Origin: Ideonella_A sp963843805
GTDB lineage: Bacteria; Pseudomonadota; Gammaproteobacteria; Burkholderiales; Burkholderiaceae_C
DNA length: 64,000 nucleotides
Assembly: GCA_963843805.1 (NCBI GenBank)
Contig: CAWJLY010000009.1
Span: 992,001 to 1,056,000, forward strand
Direction: 5' to 3'
Positions 27,901 to 35,956 of the stretch are shown here, piece after piece. The notes under the pieces are model-generated. The model was not told the DNA's origin, ran no database searches, and was given only the letters and a program-made list of their open reading frames with translations. The first letter of the stretch is position 1, and every line of letters starts with the position of its first letter. The translations under genes were made by a program, and so were the position numbers.

Positions 27901-28034
27901 CGCGCCGGAAGCACGGCATTGGCCCACAGCAGGCGACCGGCACGGTCAGTGATGGCAAACCAGTCGGCGCTTTGATCCAACAGCGCCGCAGCCGGTGGTG
28001 AATTGCTCAGCAAATCGAAGTTACCGACGTTCAA
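24914..28034 (-). CDS. Multi-PAS hybrid histidine kinase with C-terminal receiver (frameshifted in the PAS part)
   Basis: About 1040 residues read across frames. There is no clear membrane segment, so it is probably a cytoplasmic sensor. It contains about five PAS/PAC units: the first from MNVGNFDLLSNSP with DWFAITDRAGRLLWANAVL, the others marked by PAC signatures such as GVALDVTGRVEAQHAF, FGATLDITDRKNADLA and RRLGVEWDVHERV. The H-box is MSHELRTPLNAILGFTDLL (about 25985-26015). The ATP domain is unusual: the N-box region reads DPTRLRQILSKLIGHHVGVA, without the conserved Asn residues. A receiver domain follows with VLYIEDNPVN, PDLVLVDIHLPDIDGFEVL, ALSAN and TKPI, so all phospho-acceptor residues are present. 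Frame breaks cluster between 26750 and 27850. No cognate regulator lies nearby. Confidence 0.82.
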
Positions 28035-28224
28035 AACGGGAAGTCGAAAGATGCCACATGCACCCCTCGGCCGAGGCGTTGAAACGATTCAGCCGAGGCG
28101 CAAAACGCAGGCTGTGGGAGCCTTCCTACCTTGCGAAATGGTGCAAGCCGACCAGTGGCGAACGGGCGGCTGGTTATATTTTGTCTGAACGCACGAGCCG
28201 TGCCAAAAACACCGAGGAACCACC

Positions 28225-28527
28225 ATGAAACGCAATATGACGCTGATTGTCATGATGATGTTGAGCAGCGTGGCTGCTGCGGTTGCGTCACCTGAACAGC
28301 CCGCACATGCTGCTGCAGTCGACTGCTTTGAGCCGCAGCAACTGGCGGTAGTCAGCCAACCCGATGAGTCGCATGGCCGCAGCAGCGGTTTGCTCGAGTC
28401 GCAACCTGCGAAGGCGAGCGCTGTCCATCGCCAGCCCACCTCGTGCACTGAGGATGTCACTGCCCCGTACCGGCAACTTCACCACGGTGGTATGAAGTTG
28501 GCCGCCGGCTGCGACGCCGCAGTATGA
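28225..28527 (+). CDS. Small exported protein of unknown function
   Basis: 100 residues with a plausible signal peptide (NMTLIVMMMLSSVAAAVASP) and a mature part rich in Ala, Gln, Ser and His with three cysteines. No family is recognised. A TATATT box near 28173 could be its -10; the ATG is followed downstream by a strong bidirectional terminator, which supports a real transcription unit. Codon use is less biased than its neighbours, so a false open frame cannot be excluded. Confidence 0.45.
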   Translation: MKRNMTLIVMMMLSSVAAAVASPEQPAHAAAVDCFEPQQLAVVSQPDESHGRSSGLLESQPAKASAVHRQPTSCTEDVTAPYRQLHHGGMKLAAGCDAAV

Positions 28528-28549
28528 ACACCAGACTTTTGACAGCATG

Positions 28550-28576
28550 AAAAAACGCGGCCTAGGCCGCGTTTTT
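28550..28576. terminator. Bidirectional terminator between the small exported protein gene and cspA
   Basis: AAAAAACGCGGCC/TAGGCCGCGTTTTT is a nearly perfect palindrome with an A-run on one side and a T-run on the other, so it can stop transcription from both converging genes. Confidence 0.92.
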
Positions 28577-28593
28577 GTTTGAGGTGAAGGCTT

Positions 28594-28803
28594 TTACAGC
28601 GGACGGATGTTCGCTGCTTGCAGACCCTTTTGGCCTTGCTTCACTTCGAATTCGACCTTCTGGTTTTCGGTCAGGGTTTTGAAACCCGAGCCCTGGATGT
28701 CACGGAAGTGGGCGAACAGGTCAGCGCCACCCGCGTCTTGAGCAATGAAGCCGTAGCCCTTGCTCTCGTTGAACCACTTCACGGTACCGGTTTGCGTCGT
28801 CAT
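28594..28803 (-). CDS. Cold shock protein, CspA family
   Basis: A 69-residue single-domain RNA chaperone. Both nucleic-acid motifs are present: KGYGFIAQ (RNP1) and DLFAHFRDI (RNP2), after the standard opening TGTVKWFNESKG. AGGAAAT lies nine bases upstream of the ATG. A TATAAA box on the minus strand at about 28829 could serve as -10. A bidirectional terminator follows. Cold induction is not shown by the sequence; many family members are constitutive. Confidence 0.95.
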   Translation of the reverse strand: MTTQTGTVKWFNESKGYGFIAQDAGGADLFAHFRDIQGSGFKTLTENQKVEFEVKQGQKGLQAANIRPL

Positions 28804-29075
28804 TTAGTATTTCCTAACTCTCTAGCTTTATAGCGGATTGAATGCGTGGCACATGCCGCGCATGCAGCAACACTCAAGAATTGATCTGGGGATTTCCGAT
28901 GGCGCTGGCAACCGAAGCTGCCTTGAAGCAAGGGATTTCTGACAATCGGTCCTGCGCATGACTGTGACTGGAATGTACACCATGTCGTCAACCGGCCGAT
29001 CGACGCAACGCATCAACCCTGTCGAGTCGCCAGCTTGCACAATGCAGACTCGGCAACAAGAACGGGAGAGCACGG

Positions 29076-29570
29076 ATGACCGACCACATGAAAGATGGTG
29101 AAGGCGACGCCTTGTCCGGGCGTTGGAAACACGACGGGGTCAGGGTGGTGACCAGTGGCCAGCTCGACCCGAATACCGCGCAGACAGCGGGAATGGACCG
29201 CAAGGCGGCGATCAATTTCGCTCGCGTCGGCGCGCAGAAGTTATGGGCAGGTACCGTGCACATCCACGCCAACGCCAAGACCGGTGCCCACCATCACGGG
29301 GCGCTTGAAAGCGTGATCTATGTCGTCAAGGGTCGTGCTCGGATGCGCTGGGGTGAGGCGCTTGAATTTACCGCCGAGGCCGGTCCCGGCGATTTCATCT
29401 ATGTTCCGCCGTTTGTTCCGCACCAGGAAATCAACGCCAGCGTCGACCAGGTGCTTGAATGTGTATTGGTGCGCAGCGACGGCGAGGCGGTCGCGGTCAA
29501 TCTCGATATCGAGCCTGCCGAGAAGCCGGAATCCGTCGCCTGGGTCGATCCGACCCATCCTGCACCCTGA
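29076..29570 (+). CDS. Cupin domain protein
   Basis: A 164-residue single-cupin protein. Motif 1 is seen as HIHANAKTGAHHHGALESVIYVVKGRARM, which I shorten to its key part GAHHHG..E; motif 2 as GDFIYVPPFVPHQE. Together they supply the usual three His and one Glu metal ligands. GGGAGAG lies 10 bases before the ATG at 29076; a second in-frame ATG is four codons later. The substrate is unknown. It is followed after seven bases by an S4-domain gene and then a 2OG dioxygenase gene, so the three are probably one operon. Confidence 0.85.
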   Translation: MTDHMKDGEGDALSGRWKHDGVRVVTSGQLDPNTAQTAGMDRKAAINFARVGAQKLWAGTVHIHANAKTGAHHHGALESVIYVVKGRARMRWGEALEFTAEAGPGDFIYVPPFVPHQEINASVDQVLECVLVRSDGEAVAVNLDIEPAEKPESVAWVDPTHPAP

Positions 29571-29577
29571 CCGCCTC

Positions 29578-29829
29578 ATGCCGACGGTCGATTTCGTTTT
29601 GCGGGGTGAATTCATCCCGCTCGATGCCCTGCTGAAAGCCAGTGGTCTGGCGGGTAGCGGCGGCGCTGCCAAACAGATGATTGGCGCCGGTGTTGTCAGC
29701 GTCGATGGCGCAGTCGAGCGACGCAAGACGTGCAAGATCAGGTCTGGGCAGATCATCGAATGTGCAGGCACCACGGTTCGCGTCGGCGCGGCACCGGTCG
29801 ACGTCGAACTTGCCGATCGATCCGAATGA
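29578..29829 (+). CDS. RNA-binding S4 domain protein (YbcJ-like)
   Basis: An 83-residue stand-alone S4 domain: EFIPLDALLKASGLAGSGGA, then GAGVVSVDGAVERRKTCKIR and GQIIECAG, matching the helix-turn and beta pattern of the S4 RNA-binding fold. Such small proteins are widespread and poorly understood; ribosome-related RNA binding is assumed. The ATG is seven bases after the cupin stop. Its stop overlaps the next ATG (ATGA), which implies translational coupling with the dioxygenase. Confidence 0.85.
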   Translation: MPTVDFVLRGEFIPLDALLKASGLAGSGGAAKQMIGAGVVSVDGAVERRKTCKIRSGQIIECAGTTVRVGAAPVDVELADRSE

Positions 29830-30567
29830 GTGACTTTGCGCCCCCGCTGGTCGCCGCATCAGCGCTCGCGCAGTCCCTGATCAGTCAGGGCTACGGTGTG
29901 TTGTCCGCTGACGCCCTGTGCGAATTGATCGGCATCGAGCGTCATGCCTTGCAGTCGTTGGCACCGAGCTGGAGCGATTTGCCGCCCGATCTGTACTTGC
30001 GTGACGGCGGCCGATATCGTCGGCGCCGCCATGCCTGCTTTATCGTCTCCGATGGCCAGGTCGAACAGACCGCCCATCGTGCGCATTGGCAGCCGATCGA
30101 ATACAACGCGCTGCACGGCGGGCTCGAGCGCTGGTTCGAGCCGATCGACCCAGCGGTGATCTGGCGCAGACGCCTGGCAGCGGCTGCTTTCGGGGCTGGC
30201 GCTGGTGGCGTCTCGCGCCACCGGGTGTGATCGCTGGTTTGTCGAGGCGCACCAGTTTCGCATCGATACCACCGACGGCATCGGCCGGCCCACGCCCGAA
30301 GGCGCCCATCGCGACGGCGTCGATCTGGTGGCGGTCATCCTGGTGTCGCGGGTTGGCATCAAGGGCGGCGAGACCCGGGTCTTCGACGCCGACGGGCCCG
30401 CGGGCAGTCGCTTCACGATGGCCGAGCCGTGGACACTGCTGTTGCTCGATGATTCGCGGGTGATTCATGAGTCCACCCCTATCCAGCCGCTCGACCCGGA
30501 CGCGATGGGGTGGCGCGACACGCTGGTGATTACCTACCGACGCGACGGTTTCCAGGGACCGGCCTGA
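29826..30567 (+). CDS. 2OG-Fe(II) dioxygenase family protein (PF10014 type), one frameshift
   Basis: About 246 residues of the 2OG-Fe dioxygenase family that includes BsmA and amino-acid hydroxylases. The iron ligands fit PEGAHRDGVD (HxD) and DDSRVIHESTPI (distal His), with the 2-oxoglutarate Arg expected near WRDTLVITYRR. A frame break near 30170 joins WFEPIDPAVIWR to DAWQRLLSGLALV. The ATG overlaps the S4 gene stop. By family it hydroxylates a small molecule such as a free amino acid, but the substrate cannot be told. The S9 peptidase gene converges 14 bases away. Confidence 0.8.
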
Positions 30568-30581
30568 CGCCGAAGGGTGAA

Positions 30582-32610
30582 CTATCTGAGCAAGGTTCGC
30601 CGCAGGAATTCGACCGTGGCATAAAACTGGAAATCAGCATTTTCCTTGCGCGCAAAACCGTGGCCCTCGTTTTCGGCAAGCAAATACCAGATCGGCACGT
30701 TTTTCTCGCGCAGTTTGGCGACGATCTGTTCGGCTTCGGTATACGGCACGCGCGGATCGTTGCGGCCTTGCACGACAAGCAGCGGCTTGCGGATTCGATC
30801 AGCCTGGTTCAGTGGCGAGATTCGTTCCAGAAATTCGCGCATCATCGGGTCGCGCTCGTCGCCATATTCGGCCCGCCGCAGATCGCGGCGATAACTTTCG
30901 GTATTGTTCAGAAAACTGACGAAACTGGAGATGCCCACGACATCGATGGCGCCGGCGATCCGCTCGGCATAGTGGGTGCTGACAGCCAGGCTCATGTAGC
31001 CGCCATAGCTGCCACCCGCGACCATCACTCGCGACGCATCGAGACCGGGCTGCTTGGCGATCCAGTCGAACAACGAGCCGATGTCCTTGACGGAATCTTC
31101 GCGCAGGCGGCCGTTATCGAGATCGAGGAACGTTTTGCCATAGCCCGACGAACCTCGAACATTGGGTTGAATCACGGCAATGCCGAGCTCGTCGATCAGA
31201 AAGTTGTAGCGACCCATGAAACCGACCTTGGCCTGAGCCTCCGGGCCCCCGTGGATCTGCACCAGAACCGGCCGCTTGCCGCCAAAGCGAGGCGGCGGCA
31301 AGTTGATGAGGCCCGATATCGTTCGGCCATCGAAACTGGTCCAGCGGATGATCTCCTGCTCGCTGAAGCGGCTCGGATCGATCCCGGCCGGCGCTTGCGC
31401 ACGCGTCCACTGCTCGACCTTGCCGGTCAGCGGCGCAGCGCTGAAGAGCTGGCTGGGGCCCTGCGCACCGTCGATCGACAAAGCCAGCTCTGGCATTTGA
31501 GGATGAAACTGTGCGCCGCCAATGCTGCCGGAAGCGCCCGGCGGCAGCGCCAAGGCGGGTAACGCGGCCAGTGTGTTGCCATCGAAGAGGCGCAGTTCAT
31601 CGCGACCATCGACATTGATCCGTGCGGCAACCAACGACGCATCTTCACTTGTCGTCAGACCGCTGATATCCCATGGAATGTCAGCGGTCATTCGCTGCAT
31701 GGTGCGCGCCGCCATGTCGTAACGCAGCAGTTCGCGAAATTCGCCGAAGCGGTCGCTGACGACAAACAGGCCTCGGTCGCCTGGTGAAAAGGCCTCGGCA
31801 AAATAGCTCGCTCGCTCGGTCGAGCCTGGCTGCGGCAGAATCTGCGTGGTGTGTCCATTGGCCAGATCGAGCATCCAGATTTGTGATTCGTTAGCCGACA
31901 GGTAACGCACCATCGCCACCTGCGTGTCGTCGCGCGACACCGCCCCGACAGACCAGCCACCACCATCCATCTCGGCCACCAACCGCGCGTTTTCGGGCTT
32001 CAGCGGATCGATCAGGCGGATCCGGGTCAGGATACGCTCTCGTCTGCCCGCTTCGGCGGTCTTGTCGAGTGGCAGCGAGGTGACCAGCATCTGGCCGCTG
32101 TGGTTCAGCCAGCCCTCCAGGCTGTGGCGCTCACCCGGGTCGGTCAGCTGGGTGGTAGCGCGGGTTTGCGGGTCGAGGCGAAACAGCTGACTTGCCTCGT
32201 TGCCCCCGCTGCTGCGCTCGAAGATGATGTAGCGTCCATCGCGCGGTTCGTAGCTGGCCGATGACACCGGGTCGGCGGAGTCGGTCAACTGCTCGGCGTC
32301 GGCCAGCGGCGAAGCGATCTTGAACAGCTGCGTCGTATTGCCGCCGGCTTGGCGGTGCGCGACCAGCATTTCACGGCGCAGCGGATGCCAGTCGACAAAA
32401 CGGTGGCCACGAAAATCGGTGTACTTCGCGACCTCATCGGCTAGACGGACGGGCAACGGCGGGATGCCTTGCAAGCGCAGGTTGACGTTGGGCTCGATGA
32501 AACGCGGGCCCGTCGACTCAGCGGTCGGCGGCGGTCACACATGCGACGAGCAAAACCGACAAGCAGACCATTGCCGCCGTACGCAGGGGAGCCCGGTGCA
32601 AGATCGTCAC
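30582..32610 (-). CDS. S9 family prolyl oligopeptidase-type serine peptidase, putative lipoprotein (one frameshift)
   Basis: About 676 residues. An N-terminal seven-bladed beta-propeller (TolB/WD-like units) precedes an alpha/beta hydrolase domain. The catalytic triad is visible: Ser in VAGGSYGGYMSLA, Asp in VQGRNDPRVPYTE, His in AENEGHGFARKEN. The substrate-binding start of the domain is VLVQIHGGPEAQ. Reading upstream through a frame break near 32522 gives a signal with a lipobox, VCLSVLLVAC, from a GTG at 32610, which suggests a membrane-anchored periplasmic lipoprotein. The exact start is uncertain. These enzymes act as dipeptidyl or acylaminoacyl peptidases. It is followed by no operon partner; the SDR gene lies upstream. 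Confidence 0.88.
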
Positions 32611-32660
32611 GTCAGGATGATGGCGGCGAGTCCGGCTGCGGATTGTGGCAAGCACGCTGT

Positions 32661-33419
32661 TCATGTTTGACGGACGTCAGCGATCACCTGCTCGCCGAAG
32701 TCAGCGCGCTGCAAGAACGAAATGACTTGTCGCGCCGCCTCGCTGGCTGAAGCCAGCCGCCCTTGGGTCTTCATCGCGATGAAGTTGGCCTGCTCGGGAA
32801 AACCGCCCGGGTCCGCACCACGCAACTGGACCTGCATGTCGGTATCGATGACACCGGGCGCCAGTGAAACGATTCGAGCGCCACCAGGTCGGGCAGCTTC
32901 GTCGAGTGCCATGGCCCGTGACAGATGATCCAGTCCCGCCTTGGCTGCGCAATAGCTGGCCGAACCCGCCATGGCGCGCCGCCCGAGGCCCGACGAGATA
33001 TTGAGGATCTGCCGAGCCACTTGCCAATCGGCAGTCCCTCTCAGAAAAGCGGCACTCAACAGCAATGGCGCCTCCAAGCCGATACGAAGTGCGCGCGACA
33101 GTTGGTCATCGACATCTTCATCGACCGGTCCGATCCTGCTGATCACCCCGGCGTTGTTGATCAGACAGGCACGATCCAGGCCAGCGGTATCGAAGGATTC
33201 AAGCCATCGAGCCAGTTCGGCAGCCACCGATTTCGGGTCGGCCAGGTCGCTTTGCCATTGGGTGAGCCGCGCACCGGCCGCCTGCGCCTTGGCCTGCAGA
33301 TCGGAACTGGCATTCCGAGAAAGGCAGAGCAGCGAAGTGTCGCGGGCCAGCAGTTGCTCGGCAATGGCGGCGCCCAGGCCGCGCGACGCGCCGGTCACGA
33401 TATAAAGGGATTTGGTCAT
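32661..33419 (-). CDS. Short-chain dehydrogenase (sepiapterin-reductase-like SDR)
   Basis: 252 residues of the classical SDR family. The cofactor motif is IVTGASRGLGAAIAEQLL, followed by LINNAGVISRIGP and the catalytic ILNISSG / SASYCAAKAGLDHL with Tyr and Lys. The layout, especially the long PVDED loop and GVIDTDMQ, recalls sepiapterin-reductase-like and benzil-reductase-like enzymes. The frame is intact. Substrate unknown. Neighbours on the same strand are a pseudouridine synthase upstream and the S9 peptidase downstream, without an obvious common pathway. Confidence 0.85.
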   Translation of the reverse strand: MTKSLYIVTGASRGLGAAIAEQLLARDTSLLCLSRNASSDLQAKAQAAGARLTQWQSDLADPKSVAAELARWLESFDTAGLDRACLINNAGVISRIGPVDEDVDDQLSRALRIGLEAPLLLSAAFLRGTADWQVARQILNISSGLGRRAMAGSASYCAAKAGLDHLSRAMALDEAARPGGARIVSLAPGVIDTDMQVQLRGADPGGFPEQANFIAMKTQGRLASASEAARQVISFLQRADFGEQVIADVRQT

Positions 33420-33451
33420 CGGGATCGATCCGGAAAATGATGAGCCATGGC

Positions 33452-34123
33452 TCAGAAGGGCGTGGCCGATTCAATCACAACCGCTGCGGATGTGACCGGG
33501 TGGCGAAATCCGATCGAGCTGGCGTGCAGCAGCAAACGCGTTGCTGGCGGCGAGGCCATGGCCGACGCATCTCCATACAAGGCGTCGCCGATGATGTGAT
33601 GTCCGATTGCCAGCAGATGGACGCGAAGCTGATGTGAGCGGCCGGTGATCGGCGTCAGCGCCAGCCGGGTCCAGCGGCCCAGCGGGTCATGCGAAAGGAC
33701 TTGCCAGCGGGTGGTCGAGGGCTTGCCATTCACCACGTCGACATGTTGGCGCGGTCGATTCGGCCAGTCGGCAGCCAACGGCAGGTCGATCTCGCCGCGA
33801 TCGCCGACTTCGTTACCCAGCCGGCCGTTGACCACCGCCTCGTATCGCTTGTCGATCCGACGCAGCGCGAACTCACGACTGAAATGGCGCTGCCAACATG
33901 CGCCGCGTGCGAACAGCAGCACACCCGACGTCGCCATGTCGAGCCGGTGGACGATCCGGGCATCTGGCCAGTGCGTCTGCACCTGTTGCGCCAGGCTGCC
34001 GACCGACAGTGCGCCGCGACCGGGAACCGATAGTTGGCCGGCCGGTTTGTCGATGGCGATGCAGACCTCGTCGACCAACAAGGCGCCGGGACGATCGACG
34101 GCCTGGCTGTCAATCACAGTCAT
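33452..34123 (-). CDS. RluA-family pseudouridine synthase
   Basis: 224 residues. The catalytic Asp lies in IVHRLDMATSGVLLFA and the RluA signature is completed by RYEAVVNG and TGRSHQLRVHL. ATG at 34123 (MTVIDSQAVDRPG) is preferred; the frame is open far upstream but without family match. There is no N-terminal S4 domain, so the enzyme resembles RluA or the TruC-like short forms that modify 23S rRNA or tRNA; the site cannot be told. It is divergent from the DUF456 gene with 72 bases between starts. Confidence 0.88.
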   Translation of the reverse strand: MTVIDSQAVDRPGALLVDEVCIAIDKPAGQLSVPGRGALSVGSLAQQVQTHWPDARIVHRLDMATSGVLLFARGACWQRHFSREFALRRIDKRYEAVVNGRLGNEVGDRGEIDLPLAADWPNRPRQHVDVVNGKPSTTRWQVLSHDPLGRWTRLALTPITGRSHQLRVHLLAIGHHIIGDALYGDASAMASPPATRLLLHASSIGFRHPVTSAAVVIESATPF

Positions 34124-34195
34124 CTGCCTGCCGGCAAGGAACGTCGAGGGCAAATGCTGAGATGATCGAGCCCCCATCCGTTTCGCAGACTGACC

Positions 34196-34681
34196 ATGAA
34201 TACCGACATTCTCTGGTGGCTGCTCAGCATCGTCTTGATCATCGGGGGACTCGCCGGAACGGTGCTGCCAGCCTTGCCCGGCACCGCGCTGATTCTCGCC
34301 GGCATTGTGCTGGGAGCGTGGATCGACGGTTTTGTGCGGGTCGGGAGTACCACGCTGATCGTGATCACGGTCATCGCCGTGATTGCCTGGGTGCTCGACT
34401 ACGTGGCCGGCCTGCTCGGCGCCAAAAAGGCCGGAGCCAGCCGGCAAGCCATCATCGGCGCGATGATCGGCACGGTTGTCGGGTTGTTCATGGGCGTGGT
34501 CGGCGTGCTGTTCATGCCGCTGGTGGGTGCGGCAATCGGCGAATTCATCGCAATCAAGGATCAGCGACAGGCCCTGCGCGTCGGCGTCGCCACCTGGCTC
34601 GGCATCATGGCCGGCCTGCTTGCCAAAGTGGTGCTGGCGTTCGTGATGATCGGGCTGTTTGTCGCCGCGCTGATCTTCTGA
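34196..34681 (+). CDS. DUF456 membrane protein
   Basis: 161 residues with about four or five membrane segments, starting WWLLSIVLIIGGLAGTVLP. The DUF456 pattern is seen in LPALPGTALILAGIVLGAW, in the cytoplasmic AKKAGASRQAIIGAMIGT, and in the Gly-rich GEFIAIKDQRQALRVG. Function unknown. The frame is intact. A REP-like intergenic element follows. Confidence 0.85.
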   Translation: MNTDILWWLLSIVLIIGGLAGTVLPALPGTALILAGIVLGAWIDGFVRVGSTTLIVITVIAVIAWVLDYVAGLLGAKKAGASRQAIIGAMIGTVVGLFMGVVGVLFMPLVGAAIGEFIAIKDQRQALRVGVATWLGIMAGLLAKVVLAFVMIGLFVAALIF

Positions 34682-34820
34682 ACTCGGTTCTTGCCTGCCG
34701 ATTGGGTCGATTAGAACCGCGGCAAGCGGCGAGGCTCGCGGAGAAGTCAGATAGGCCGTGACGGTGTGAGAGCTGGGGCGAACCCGTAGCCAGCTACCTG
34801 ACGATCAAGCAACCGCCGCG

Positions 34821-34888
34821 GATCCGGCTCCGCCGGTCCGCCGGCAGTGCCCCCTTGAGCGGGAGCGGCGTCTGCCGCAACGGGGGTA
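34821..34888. repeat. REP-like intergenic palindromic element
   Basis: Between the DUF456 and Tim44 genes (213 bases) lies a strongly structured stretch. CCGG-CTCCG-CCGG sits at its left end. CCCCC (34850-34854) pairs with GGGGG (34882-34886) around an inner stem GCGGC-GTCT-GCCGC. From memory, similar CCCCCTTGAG-type elements are scattered between genes in Comamonadaceae. Only one copy is in this window. Confidence 0.45.
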
Positions 34889-34893
34889 GGAGG

Positions 34894-35856
34894 TCAGCGT
34901 TGCTGGATGCCGGCGATTGCCCACGAGCGGCTGTCGTCGAGTGGCTTGACGAGGTGCCAGATTTCGTCGAAATCATTCGCCGTCGCCTCGCGTTCTTCGC
35001 GGATCAGGCCGTGGAATCGCACGCTGACGATCTGCTGGGCATCCTGTTCGGATACATCGAGCACTTCCGCGTCGACTTTCATGACATCGGTCTGCTGCGC
35101 AACGCCACCCCGTTCCTGCAACTCGAGGCGCACCGCCGCAAACATCTCGGGCGTCGTGAAATTGCGCAGGTCATTCAGGTCTCCGGCATCGTTGGCCGTC
35201 TGCATGCGGATGAAGATCATCTTGGCGATCCGCTCGAAGCCTTCGGCATCGAACCCTGCAGGCAATGAGGCACTCGCCGGATTGGCATCAGTTGCGGCCG
35301 CGCCCAATGCGGCTGGCGACAGCGATTGCTGAGCTGGCGTTGGCGGCGCCCAGTTCTGCTGGCCGGATCCGAATGCGTTACGTGCCATCGGATCAGCTGC
35401 GTTGCCTGCTCCGGCGGCCTGCAGACGCGGGCCGCTGCCATTGGCCGCCTGCGGGCCGAAGCGGCGCATCAGCAATCGGATGACAACGAAGGCCACCACG
35501 GCCAGCAAGGCCATCATGATGAAATTGGCAAACTCGGCGCCCATCCCCAGGTGGCTCATCAATGCGGCGAGGCCAAGCCCTGCGGCGAGGCCAGCCAACG
35601 GCCCCATCCATGAACGCTTGCCCGCCGCTGCGGCGGCAGCGCCACCGGCCACCGGCGCCGCGGCTGCACTGTTGGTCGGTGCCTGTTGCGGGGTGGGTGC
35701 CGCGGCCGGCTTCTGCGCCGGCATGCTGCGCTGCATGCCCTGCGAACGAGCGCCACCGAAACGGCGCGCTTCAGCGTCGGTTGGCAGGAACATCGCACCG
35801 ATGCTGCCCACGGTAACCGCCAATGACATCGTGAAGGCCAGCCAGCTCTTTTTCAT
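34894..35856 (-). CDS. Tim44-like domain protein
   Basis: 320 residues: a signal peptide (WLAFTMSLAVTVGSIGAMFL), a Pro/Ala/Gln linker, a Gly/Ala-rich hydrophobic region with one strong membrane segment (FIMMALLAVVAFVVIRLLM), and a C-terminal Tim44-like domain. The domain is recognised by GFDAEGFERIAKMIFIRMQ, DLNDLRNFTTPEMFAAV and FDEIWHLVKPLDDSRSWAIA. In bacteria this fold is linked with membrane-associated transport or assembly, but its role is unknown. The frame is intact. It is convergent with the DUF456 gene. Confidence 0.88.
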   Translation of the reverse strand: MKKSWLAFTMSLAVTVGSIGAMFLPTDAEARRFGGARSQGMQRSMPAQKPAAAPTPQQAPTNSAAAAPVAGGAAAAAAGKRSWMGPLAGLAAGLGLAALMSHLGMGAEFANFIMMALLAVVAFVVIRLLMRRFGPQAANGSGPRLQAAGAGNAADPMARNAFGSGQQNWAPPTPAQQSLSPAALGAAATDANPASASLPAGFDAEGFERIAKMIFIRMQTANDAGDLNDLRNFTTPEMFAAVRLELQERGGVAQQTDVMKVDAEVLDVSEQDAQQIVSVRFHGLIREEREATANDFDEIWHLVKPLDDSRSWAIAGIQQR

Positions 35857-35956
35857 TGCATCAAGTCCTGTATTGCGTGGGCCTGCGGGATGCAGACCTC
35901 ACCAACGATAACCGAGTCATTTTCCCTGGTTGCAAGTGGGGCTGCCAGACGGGTTT

